Source: Sporosarcina sp. FSL K6-1522
GTDB lineage: Bacteria; Bacillota; Bacilli; Bacillales_A; Planococcaceae
Length of the DNA: 64,000 nt
Assembly (NCBI RefSeq): GCF_038622445.1
Contig: NZ_CP152019.1
Coordinates: forward strand, 124,001 to 188,000
Direction: 5' to 3'
Shown here: positions 1 to 7,382 of the stretch, piece after piece
Layout: every line of letters starts with the position of its first letter
Numbering within the stretch: position 1 is the first letter of the stretch
Program-made: the position numbers and the translations under genes
Notes under the pieces: model-generated
The model's database searches: none
Seen by the model: only the letters and a program-made list of their open reading frames with translations
What the model was told of the DNA's origin: nothing

Positions 1-235
1 TACCAAATATGACAATTGGACGCACCCATATCTTTTGGCGTATAGGTGCTGTGATTTTTTGACCTTTTACTTTCAGAAATACAAGCAAAAACGTCCCCGC
101 AATCAATAGACGAATGATGAGCATAAATGGAACTGATATCGCACTATTTGCAAGCATCCACTCCATCATCGGTCCCGTTGCTCCCCATAACATCGCCCCT
201 ACGACAATCATAGTAATCCCTTTTATTCTCTCCAT
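1..235 (-). CDS. EamA/DMT-family transporter, N-terminal part (cut by window edge)
   Basis: The reading frame begins with ATG at 235 behind a GGGGGAG ribosome binding site and runs off the left edge, giving about 78 residues. It starts MERIKGITMIVVGAMLWGA and has two hydrophobic segments (about residues 5-25 and 32-53) followed by a basic stretch. The 'GAMLWGATGP' pattern is typical of the first helix of EamA (drug/metabolite transporter) proteins, which are usually about 300 residues with ten helices. Substrate cannot be judged. It is divergent from the PAS/GGDEF/EAL gene. Confidence 0.8.
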   Translation of the reverse strand, partial: MERIKGITMIVVGAMLWGATGPMMEWMLANSAISVPFMLIIRLLIAGTFLLVFLKVKGQKITAPIRQKIWVRPIVIFG

Positions 236-306
236 TTTTCTCCCCCATTTATAGCCATTTATCCCCAAGCAGGAGGAAACAGTATCCATATGTCGTTTTC
301 TTGATG

Positions 307-319
307 TATACTAAGTATA
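307..319. promoter_or_regulatory. Perfect 13-bp palindrome in a divergent promoter region
   Basis: TATACTAAGTATA is a perfect palindrome around a central A. It lies between the divergent EamA gene and the PAS/GGDEF/EAL gene, just upstream of a TATAAT-like box at about 330. It may be an operator, but no regulator can be assigned. Confidence 0.3.
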
Positions 320-368
320 ACTTCCCTATAATGATAATAGCATAGTACATTTTGAAGGAGACGTTAAA

Positions 369-2021
369 ATGAAATCAAAACATAGGCAATTCCTACCAGA
401 ACTGCCGGACGTCATGCAAAGTCTCGAACAATTTTATATGGTTACCCGTACAGATCGTGAAGGTTTAATCACCTACACGAATAAGATTTTCTTGGACACT
501 AGCAAATGGACACCGAAGCGGATACTCGGAAAAACATTTTGGCAAATGTTCCCCGATACGCCTGAGGGTCAAGCACAAGCACATCTTATTTGGAATCGCA
601 CTTCTAGCGGAAAAACATGGTTCGGCACTGTTGAAAAAATGACACGTCTTGGTCAGCCTTATTTCGTTAAGATGATCGCCATTCCATTCATCAAAGACGA
701 TAGCGACTTCGTTTCGCTAACACTTCTCGAGTTGGACGTCACAGACGATGTTCAATTACGCGAACAACTACAACAAATTGCATTCATCGATTTTGAAACA
801 GATCTGATGAGCCGCCACAAACTAGAACTAACTGTAGATGAAGCCATTGCGGAAGGGCGGCACTTCTCCTTCGTCTACATAACGATTGATCATTACTACA
901 CGCTGAAGGATCTGCAATCCTCAGAATCGGAAAAAGAACTCGTTCGCTCGTTCACAAATCGTTTGAAAAGATTTTTCCAAGACAATCCCATTGCTCGGAT
1001 TGGTGTCAATGAATTTGTTGTACTTACCCCTTTCGGTGATTGGTATGTACAAGGATTCCTACAATTCTTGGAACAACAACCGATTTATATCGACAATAAC
1101 GCTTTACCTTTATCCGTTAGCGGTGGAATCGTTCGTTATCCTGAGGACCAACAGACCTATAATCATCTGATGAAAGCCGCTTTAGCCGCTGCCAAAGATG
1201 TGATGGACAATGGCGGTGGGAAAATTGCTTCGCTGTCTGCCGAGTCACATAAAGGGCTCAATCGACGAGCAATCATTGATCGCAAACTGCTATCTGCGTT
1301 GAATCAAGACACATTGCAAGTTGTCTATCAACCTCAATTCGACCTTGCGACGGGAAAAATCAATATGTATGAAGCGTTTGTCAGATGGGAAGATGACGAA
1401 CTCGGACATATTTCACCCGACGAACTCATCCCGGTAGCAGAAGAAAATGGACTCATCCATGAAATCGGTGCATTCGTCCTTGAAAACGCAGCAACTCTCG
1501 CAACTACTTTGTATACACAAGGACACGCCGTCAGTATTGCGGTGAACTCTTCCGTGCGCGAGTTTAGCAATTCACGCATGAAAGAAAAAATCACTGAAAT
1601 CCTTCATCAAACAGGATGTCCTGCAAGTTGTCTTCAGCTTGAAATCACGGAAAAATTCGCGTTCCAAGCCGAAGTTGAGCAGTCTATTATCTCGCAAATG
1701 AAAGAGTTGCAAGATCAAGGCATCCGATTTGCACTCGATGATTTTGGTACAGGCTATGCCTCGTTCCGTTATATGCAACATTTGCCCGTTTCAAAGATTA
1801 AGATTGACCGGCTCTTCACACAGTCATTATTGACGCATCCAAAGACCCAGCAACTTGTCGAAGGGATGATTCGTTTCGGTAAATCGATGGGCCTCTATGT
1901 TGTCGCTGAAGGCGTTGAAACTGAGGAACAATTTAACCTGCTTAAAACACTAGGTGTAGATGGGGTTCAAGGCTATTACATTAGCGCACCTGTTAATGCA
2001 GATACTATTCATGTTGATTAG
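369..2021 (+). CDS. PAS-GGDEF(degenerate)-EAL protein, probable cyclic-di-GMP phosphodiesterase
   Basis: This 550-residue protein has no membrane segment. A PAS-like domain fills residues 1-130 (TDREGLITYTN, ILGKTFWQMFP). A GGDEF-type domain follows (about 135-295), but its signature is GVNEF at 212-216, so cyclase activity is unlikely. The EAL domain (about 300-550) has its first motif as EAF at 335-337 and keeps the other expected acidic and metal residues: AVNSS, LEITE, LDDFGTGYAS (Asp457-Asp458), KIKIDR, EGVET and VQGYY. The likely role is hydrolysis of c-di-GMP, with PAS sensing and the degenerate GGDEF acting as a regulatory GTP site; that is inference from family behaviour. The RBS is GAAGGAGACG. 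A strong hairpin terminator follows the stop. Confidence 0.9.
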   Translation: MKSKHRQFLPELPDVMQSLEQFYMVTRTDREGLITYTNKIFLDTSKWTPKRILGKTFWQMFPDTPEGQAQAHLIWNRTSSGKTWFGTVEKMTRLGQPYFVKMIAIPFIKDDSDFVSLTLLELDVTDDVQLREQLQQIAFIDFETDLMSRHKLELTVDEAIAEGRHFSFVYITIDHYYTLKDLQSSESEKELVRSFTNRLKRFFQDNPIARIGVNEFVVLTPFGDWYVQGFLQFLEQQPIYIDNNALPLSVSGGIVRYPEDQQTYNHLMKAALAAAKDVMDNGGGKIASLSAESHKGLNRRAIIDRKLLSALNQDTLQVVYQPQFDLATGKINMYEAFVRWEDDELGHISPDELIPVAEENGLIHEIGAFVLENAATLATTLYTQGHAVSIAVNSSVREFSNSRMKEKITEILHQTGCPASCLQLEITEKFAFQAEVEQSIISQMKELQDQGIRFALDDFGTGYASFRYMQHLPVSKIKIDRLFTQSLLTHPKTQQLVEGMIRFGKSMGLYVVAEGVETEEQFNLLKTLGVDGVQGYYISAPVNADTIHVD

Positions 2022-2022
2022 T

Positions 2023-2060
2023 AAAACGGAGAATCTTTCAAATGAAGGATTCTCCGTTTT
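2023..2060. terminator. Bidirectional rho-independent terminator
   Basis: AAAACGGAGAATC pairs with GATTCTCCGTTTT across a 12-nt loop, with A and T runs at the two ends. It serves the plus-strand EAL gene and the convergent minus-strand exporter gene, whose stop codon touches it. Confidence 0.9.
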
Positions 2061-2536
2061 TACGTAATTGTCGTCTTTTTCCTTCTCGCTGCCGAACGGA
2101 AGACGAGCTGAATAATAACTTCGGCAAAAACTAGCCCCATAGCAATTGCCCCCGACACCATAAATGCACGTGATGCAAATGAAATCGCTGTAATATAGTC
2201 GTTCTCGACAGTATGACGCATCGCATTGTACGCCATTCCTCCTGGGACAAGTGGAATAATTCCCGCCACACTAAATATGATCATCGGTGTTCGAAAACGT
2301 CTAGCGAAAATATGGGCGACAATGGCGACAGCAAAAGCGCCTAAAAAGGATGCTTGCATCGCATCACCTGATAATTCGTTCGCCACACTATAAACTAACC
2401 AGCCTGTCATACCGACAAAACCACAATAGAATAACATTTTACGCGGGGCATTAAAAATAATCCCAAACCCCGTCGCCGCTAGAAAACTCAAAATCGCTTG
2501 TATGACCCACGTCAACGTCTCCACCCCATTTTCCAT
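2060..2536 (-). CDS. Threonine/serine exporter family, small subunit (YjjB-like)
   Basis: This 158-residue integral membrane protein has about five hydrophobic segments and the motif AGIIPLVPGGMAYNAMR, typical of the ThrE_2/DUF3815 half of split ThrE exporters. In E. coli the matching YjjB works with YjjP. The partner gene lies immediately upstream on the same strand, separated by a short dispersed repeat. The annotated ATG at 2536 lies only 3 nt from that repeat and has no clear Shine-Dalgarno, so a start a few codons inside (GTG at about 2524) is possible. The family exports small organic or amino acids; the substrate is unknown here. Confidence 0.8.
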   Translation of the reverse strand: MENGVETLTWVIQAILSFLAATGFGIIFNAPRKMLFYCGFVGMTGWLVYSVANELSGDAMQASFLGAFAVAIVAHIFARRFRTPMIIFSVAGIIPLVPGGMAYNAMRHTVENDYITAISFASRAFMVSGAIAMGLVFAEVIIQLVFRSAARRKKTTIT

Positions 2537-2538
2537 AC

Positions 2539-2630
2539 CAATTACGCCTCGGAGTAATTGCGTCCAGATTTTTTCGAGCAGACTCGAAAAATACCTCTAA
2601 AAATCTGTGACATCCACCGAAGGCTTTAAC
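2539..2630 (-). repeat. Dispersed intergenic repeat, copy A (short form)
   Basis: It begins with the palindrome CAATTACGCC-TC-GGAGTAATTG. GCGTCCAGATTTTTTC follows, then AAATCTGTGACATCC and AGGCTTTAAC. Only the outer blocks of the family are present; the long central part of copies C and D is missing. The copy sits between two exporter genes that are probably co-transcribed. A further small inverted repeat, GAAGT-GA-ACTTC, lies just outside. Confidence 0.75.
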
Positions 2631-2659
2631 AAAGAGGAAGTGAACTTCATTCCTTCCTG

Positions 2660-3406
2660 TTAAAAAGATAATACGAAAGCCACGCCTGCCCCAATGGCAA
2701 ACGCCGTTAAAAAAGCTTCCGCCCCTTTGGATAAACCTGACACAAAATGCCCGGCCATCAAGTCACGTACCGCATTTGTAATGAGAAGACCCGGAACTAA
2801 TGGCATAACGGATCCAATAATAATCTTATCCAACTCTGTTCCAAGCCCAACATGAATGGCCCCGAAGCTCATCAAACCAACCGTCAATGCCGCGATGAAT
2901 TCAGCAAAAAAGCTGACTTTCGTCAACTCCTGCATAAGCGTCGCAATGATGAACCCCACCCCGCCAGCAAAAATAGCTATTGGGACATCCGACCAAATCC
3001 CTTCAAACAAAATGAGGAAACAACCACTCGCAATGGCCGCCGAAATAATTTGTAACCATAACGGAAACATAACATTCGCCTTTTCAATCGCTTGCAATCG
3101 TGCATAGGCTTCTTCAAGTGTATATTCCTGTGCGGATAATTTGCGTGAAACATCATTGACGAGTGCTACTTTTTCAAGATCTGTCGTCCGACTCTTAATG
3201 CGAATCAGCTTCGTATGATGCGGACTACCCGGCGTAAAAATGATACCCGTCGGTGTCACAAAGCTATGTGTCGCCGACAACTTCTGCGTCTCAGCCATGC
3301 GCTCCATCGTATCTTCTACTCGATAGGTTTCAGCTCCCGCTTCCATCATCAAACGCCCCGCCAACAAACAGCAATCTATCGCCATCTCTTTATCTACCGT
3401 TGCCAT
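2660..3406 (-). CDS. Threonine/serine exporter family, large subunit (YjjP-like)
   Basis: I start this 248-residue protein at ATG 3406 (MATVDKEMAIDCC) because GGGAGGTG lies just upstream. The longer open frame to 3664 only reads through a tandem repeat. Residues 1-110 form the soluble ThrE N-terminal domain, with EAGAETYRVEDTMERM and THSFVTPTGIIFT. About five membrane helices follow, with SVMPLVPGLLITNAVRDL in the core. It pairs with the small subunit downstream, so the two probably form one split ThrE-type exporter. The substrate is unknown. Confidence 0.85.
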   Translation of the reverse strand: MATVDKEMAIDCCLLAGRLMMEAGAETYRVEDTMERMAETQKLSATHSFVTPTGIIFTPGSPHHTKLIRIKSRTTDLEKVALVNDVSRKLSAQEYTLEEAYARLQAIEKANVMFPLWLQIISAAIASGCFLILFEGIWSDVPIAIFAGGVGFIIATLMQELTKVSFFAEFIAALTVGLMSFGAIHVGLGTELDKIIIGSVMPLVPGLLITNAVRDLMAGHFVSGLSKGAEAFLTAFAIGAGVAFVLSF

Positions 3407-3490
3407 GCTACACCTCCCTCGGAAGTCCTTTTGAATAATCTTAACGAAATAGGTGACAAATGACAATGAACAAAATGGAAGGTGGACGTG

Positions 3491-3684
3491 GAAGGACACT
3501 TTATGCGTGCTTCGCAGGATACTTGGCGTGGTCCGTACAGGCGATTGCGCACTTCGCAGGACACTTTGCGTGATCCGTACAGGCGATTGCGCACTTCGCA
3601 GGACACTTTGCGTGATCCGTACAGGCGATTGCGCGCTTCGCAGGACACTTTGCGTGGTCCACACAGGCGATTGCGCGCTTCACG
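3491..3684. repeat. 42-bp tandem repeat (four full units plus partial ends)
   Basis: Units start at 3505, 3547, 3589 and 3631, exactly 42 bp apart, and a partial fifth starts at 3673. Each contains CGCAGGACACTTTGCG and GTCCGTACAGGCGATTGCGC with a few substitutions. The units are contiguous, so there are no spacers. Because 42 is a multiple of three, frames stay open on both strands across the array, but none has a convincing start or RBS. It lies between the beta-propeller gene's terminator and the exporter gene. Confidence 0.9.
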
Positions 3685-3694
3685 AGCCCCCTTT

Positions 3695-3722
3695 AAAAAA
3701 GGCCCGACACACGGTCGGACCT
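3695..3722 (-). terminator. Rho-independent terminator of the beta-propeller gene
   Basis: On the minus strand GGTCCGAC pairs with GTCGGGCC (one wobble) and is followed by six T. Confidence 0.85.
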
Positions 3723-3732
3723 TCCCCTCACT

Positions 3733-5889
3733 TCACTTCATTCCCACACTACCAATCTGCTCATACGTATCGAGCGAGTAACTATTGATGTCCGTCATCG
3801 AAATCGTATACAGCACATCTTTACTATACAGCATACGTTGGATTTCTCTTTCCCACTCTACATATTGCTCCCCACGACTTTTTTTCGTCACTAAGTCTCC
3901 TTTTAACTTGATGCCATTTTCTGCTGTAATCTCATAAACGAGCGCACCTGAACTCTCGAAGTCCATATAGCCGTCTCTCTCTGTTTCGTTGTAAATACTG
4001 ATTGGGAAGCCATAGAGTTTGCGTTCTTTATGCTGGAACAGCGCCTTGTGATCATACTGGATTTGCGAATACGTTCCTTTGCCACCGATGATTTCTGTAT
4101 CCTTCTCTTTCGGATTCGCAAAATCTGACACATCAAATAGAGATATTTTCATGCCCAACGTCGTGATGAGCGGCTCGCCGCCTCCCGGATTTTTCTGTGC
4201 CACTGTTTCATAGCCAAATCCAATGAGATGATTGGCATCGAGTGGATGCAAATAGTTGCTGAAACCTGGTATCTTCAGCTCACCAAGTACTTTCGGCGTG
4301 GCAGGGTCCGCCACGTCAATGACGAAAAGTGGATCTGTTTCACGAAACGTCACCATGTATGCCTTATCCCCCATAAAGCGTGCAGAGTAAATACGTTCGC
4401 CCTTTGCAAGCCCTTCGACGGAGCCCGTAATGGTCAGTTTTTCATCTAAAATAAACAAGTGATTTTTAGACGGCGCTTGCTCATCCCACATATTCCCTTC
4501 TGTCGTCGCAACGCGGAAATATCCGTTGTGCTCATCCATCGAAAATTGGTTGAGTATGGTTCCTTTCAGCGTCGCTGAACTTTGGAACGTAACGTCCGTT
4601 CCATTCAAGGTAAATTTGAATACCTCTGTGTCTGCAGCACCTCCGCCCCAAACTGTCATGCTCTCGTTCATCGTACGTGCCGCGTCATACATAGTTGCTG
4701 TCAAATAAAGATTGTCTGTAGACATATACAGCTGTTCGCTACCACCCAAGTAGCCTTTCGTCACAAACTGACTTTCCGCAGGTGAAGCAAGGTCAATAGC
4801 CGTGATGACTGAATAAGAAGGCTCGATGGCTCCAGGTAAAATCGCAATATCTTGATACGCAACTCGCTCCGTAGCGTAACCCACCTTCGAATCATACTTA
4901 CTTGGACGAAGTACGTCTCCTTCAAGTGTTGCCGCATCCCACACATATGGATAAACACTCGTTATAAAATACAGCGTGTCCTCCGTTTTCCGTGCACCCG
5001 TCAAATTCCCTTCAGCACCTACTTCCCGCAGAAGTACAGGTTTTTCAGGATTCGTGACATCATACAATTGCACAGTTGTCATCCCATGCATCGGCTGCAT
5101 ATCCATTGCTGGACCGCCTTTCACCTTCGGTTGCCTATAGTCATATCTATTCCCCAACACGGCAAGCGTTTCACGATGAAGAAATAATTGAGATGGATAA
5201 AACTCCCCCTCCATCTTTAACTCCGTTACTTTTCGCATGTTCTGCGGATCCCGAATATCGGTAATCGTAACCGTTCCTTCACCCAACACCGTGTAAATAA
5301 AATCGCCATCCGTCTTAACAAGATCCGCTTCATCAACCCCTTCTACTTGGTTATTCGTCGCAGAATAATCCGATGCCCCACTCGTCGCATTCTCCGATTT
5401 GGCGCTGTCCTCGCTCACCATATTCTCTAACCCAAATCGCAGCTTTTTTGTGGCAGACTCCTGAAATGCCAGTGCACGTTCAAAATAGGCTTGCAATTCT
5501 TTTGCAGATGCAACAGACTCTATCGTTTCATGTACCGTAAACTTGATTTCATTTACCGGCAGACTTTTCAATAACTTGCCGTTCACTGCATTTTTCTTCA
5601 CATGCAGTGTGTAAGAACCTGGTTCAAGCCTCTTCACATGCACAGTTTTTCCTTCATTATCCAGCGTAATGGTCGCTGTCACTCGCTTCCCTTCCCGATC
5701 CGCTACATACAAATCATCTGAACCAATTGCGGTTGCTTTTACGGGCGCTGAAAAATTTGCACGCCAGCCTTGTTCCGTCAGCGCAATGTCCGATGCCGTC
5801 ACAGTCACTTTGTCAATCAACAAAGCAACCATCACAACAATGATGGTTAAAAATACCGCTACTATTAGCCAAATAGCCGATTTTTTCAA
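3733..5889 (-). CDS. Membrane-anchored or secreted beta-propeller domain protein
   Basis: This protein of about 718 residues begins with a signal anchor (KKSAIWLIVAVFLTIIVVMV). A short region resembling a bacterial Ig/SbsA fold follows, then a long C-terminal domain with repeated blade patterns such as YDVTNPEKPVLLREV, VIDVADPATPKVLGEL and SLFDVSDFANPKEKD. This matches the 'secreted protein with C-terminal beta-propeller' family (Beta_propel). I chose the TTG at 5889 because AAGGGG lies 9 nt upstream. A TTG at 5898 is also open but sits directly against the RBS. It is likely extracytoplasmic; no catalytic motif is visible and its role is unknown. Confidence 0.8.
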   Translation of the reverse strand: MKKSAIWLIVAVFLTIIVVMVALLIDKVTVTASDIALTEQGWRANFSAPVKATAIGSDDLYVADREGKRVTATITLDNEGKTVHVKRLEPGSYTLHVKKNAVNGKLLKSLPVNEIKFTVHETIESVASAKELQAYFERALAFQESATKKLRFGLENMVSEDSAKSENATSGASDYSATNNQVEGVDEADLVKTDGDFIYTVLGEGTVTITDIRDPQNMRKVTELKMEGEFYPSQLFLHRETLAVLGNRYDYRQPKVKGGPAMDMQPMHGMTTVQLYDVTNPEKPVLLREVGAEGNLTGARKTEDTLYFITSVYPYVWDAATLEGDVLRPSKYDSKVGYATERVAYQDIAILPGAIEPSYSVITAIDLASPAESQFVTKGYLGGSEQLYMSTDNLYLTATMYDAARTMNESMTVWGGGAADTEVFKFTLNGTDVTFQSSATLKGTILNQFSMDEHNGYFRVATTEGNMWDEQAPSKNHLFILDEKLTITGSVEGLAKGERIYSARFMGDKAYMVTFRETDPLFVIDVADPATPKVLGELKIPGFSNYLHPLDANHLIGFGYETVAQKNPGGGEPLITTLGMKISLFDVSDFANPKEKDTEIIGGKGTYSQIQYDHKALFQHKERKLYGFPISIYNETERDGYMDFESSGALVYEITAENGIKLKGDLVTKKSRGEQYVEWEREIQRMLYSKDVLYTISMTDINSYSLDTYEQIGSVGMK

Positions 5890-5968
5890 TGTAACCAACC
5901 CCTTCCCTATCGCTTGTCACACCATTAGACTCCAATAACAAGATTTCGTTTCACTATTTTCTGAAAGA

Positions 5969-5997
5969 TTGAACTTCTCGTTTGTCTTTGGCATACT
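5969..5997 (+). promoter_or_regulatory. Sigma-A-type promoter of the DUF4288 gene
   Basis: TTGAAC (5969-5974) and CATACT (5992-5997) are separated by 17 nt and lie 25 nt upstream of the start codon. Confidence 0.6.
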
Positions 5998-6021
5998 ACA
6001 AACAATCGGAGGTGATATTTT

Positions 6022-6357
6022 ATGAAAGTCTTTTCTGTTAAATTATTACTCGAATCCATCGTAACACCAGCTCCCATACCACCTTCAAAAACATTTGAAG
6101 AATCGATTATTTTGCTTCGGGCCACACATAAAGAATTGATTGAGCAGATGGTTATCGAACATTTCGTCAATGATACTTATGAAAATGCGATTGGCGGTCA
6201 AACGACTTGGCGCTTCGTCAAAATGTTAGACATCTTTGAGCTATCCGATGAATTCGAAGGAGATATCCAGTTCAAGGAAGTGTACAGTCGTTTTTTACCG
6301 TTTGATGAAATGATGACTGCTGAAGAGGCCATTCAATTATATGCGCTCGATCAATGA
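6022..6357 (+). CDS. DUF4288 domain-containing protein
   Basis: This 111-residue soluble protein starts MKVFSVKLLLESIV behind a strong GGAGGTGA site. FEESIILLRA, TTWRFVKMLDIFEL and a C-terminal VYSRF match the small DUF4288 family of Bacillota as I remember it. The function of the family is unknown. It is followed at about 95 nt by the stress-type SDR gene, which has its own promoter. Confidence 0.7.
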   Translation: MKVFSVKLLLESIVTPAPIPPSKTFEESIILLRATHKELIEQMVIEHFVNDTYENAIGGQTTWRFVKMLDIFELSDEFEGDIQFKEVYSRFLPFDEMMTAEEAIQLYALDQ

Positions 6358-6390
6358 CTGACAGCCCCTGACAATATTCATACATTTTCC

Positions 6391-6416
6391 GTTTATATTA
6401 CAATCCTTGTGGGCAT
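6391..6416 (+). promoter_or_regulatory. Sigma-B-type promoter of the SDR gene
   Basis: GTTTAT (6391-6396), a 14-nt spacer and GGGCAT (6411-6416) match the Bacillus sigma-B consensus GTTTaa-N12-15-GGGTAt with few mismatches. It lies 37 nt upstream of the start codon. Related SDR stress genes of B. subtilis belong to the sigma-B regulon, which supports the call. Confidence 0.6.
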
Positions 6417-6452
6417 GACTTCTTAGATAACAGCTGTCTAGGAGGAAATAAT

Positions 6453-7334
6453 TTGCCGAAAGATCCATATGAAAAGATTGATAAACAAGTCCAAGGCCAA
6501 ACGCAGCCCCAACAACCCGGGGTCGAAGCGGAAATGGAACCGGCACCGATTTATGACGATGAACATTATAAAGGCTCAGGGAAATTACAAGGAAAAAACG
6601 CTTTAATTACAGGTGGCGATAGCGGAATCGGGCGTGCAGTTGCGGTCGCTTTTGCCAAGGAAGGTGCGAACGTAGCTATCGCCTATCTGGATGAGCAAGA
6701 AGATATCGATGCAGATAAAACCGTAAAACTCATTGAAAAATATGGCGGCAAAGCGCTAAAAATCCGCATTGATATTAGCGAAGAGGAATATTGTGAGCAA
6801 CTCATTGACGAAGTGATCAATACATTCGGCAGTTTGAATATTCTCGTCAACAATGCTGGAAAACAGTTCCCACAAGATGACATCTCTGCGATTTCTGCTG
6901 ACCAACTTCGCGAGACATTCGATACCAATTTCTTCGGCCTGTTCTATTTGACGAAAGCGGCATTGAATCATATGACTAAAGGCGATACCATCATCAATAC
7001 GTCATCTATTACAGCGTATAACGGTTCGGCAGGTTTAATGGATTATTCTGCGACCAAAGGAGCAATTACTTCGTTTACACGTTCACTTGCGCTGAACTTG
7101 GCAATGAAAGGAATCCGTGTCAATGCCGTCGCCCCCGGCCCAATTTGGACGCCTCTTATTCCCGCAACGTTTGATAAGCAAAAAGTCCAACAACACGGAG
7201 CTGATACGCCAGTAAAACGCCGTGGTCAGCCTGCAGAAAATGCACCCGCTTACGTGTTTTTGGCTTCTCAGGATTCCAGTTACATGACGGGCCAAACCAT
7301 TCATGTAGATGGTGGCGATTTTGTCGGATCGTAA
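6453..7334 (+). CDS. SDR-family oxidoreductase, general-stress type
   Basis: This 293-residue protein starts at TTG 6453, eight bases after AGGAGG. An N-terminal extension of about 45 residues (MPKDPYEKIDKQ...) precedes the Rossmann fold. That fold shows TGGDSGIGRA (cofactor loop), NNAGKQ, the catalytic Ser in NTSSITAY, and Tyr and Lys in DYSATKGA. A C-terminal GQTIHVDGGDFV is present. This is the YhxC/YdaD-like group of classical SDRs; substrate and NAD/NADP choice are not known. A sigma-B-like promoter precedes it and a hairpin follows. Confidence 0.9.
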   Translation: MPKDPYEKIDKQVQGQTQPQQPGVEAEMEPAPIYDDEHYKGSGKLQGKNALITGGDSGIGRAVAVAFAKEGANVAIAYLDEQEDIDADKTVKLIEKYGGKALKIRIDISEEEYCEQLIDEVINTFGSLNILVNNAGKQFPQDDISAISADQLRETFDTNFFGLFYLTKAALNHMTKGDTIINTSSITAYNGSAGLMDYSATKGAITSFTRSLALNLAMKGIRVNAVAPGPIWTPLIPATFDKQKVQQHGADTPVKRRGQPAENAPAYVFLASQDSSYMTGQTIHVDGGDFVGS

Positions 7335-7375
7335 AAAAACCCCTTTACTTGGAGTACATTCTCCATGTAAAGGGG
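7333..7375. terminator. Convergent terminator hairpin
   Basis: CCCCTTTAC pairs with GTAAAGGGG, with an inner TGGAG/CTCCA stem. On the minus strand it is followed by seven T, so it is strongest for the yhgE-like gene. It also separates it from the SDR gene. Confidence 0.9.
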
Positions 7376-7382
7376 CTTTCAC

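Noticed and set aside
3407..3664. N-terminal extension of the ThrE-like protein rich in SVLRSAQSPVRIT repeats
   Set aside because: It is a translation of the 42-bp repeat. A strong RBS and ATG at 3406 define the real start.
3491..3684. Regular repeats that could suggest a CRISPR array
   Set aside because: Units are contiguous with no unique spacers, and no cas genes are near.
3453..3788. Plus-strand ORF of 111 codons
   Set aside because: It reads through the same tandem repeat and into the terminator and beta-propeller gene; no RBS.
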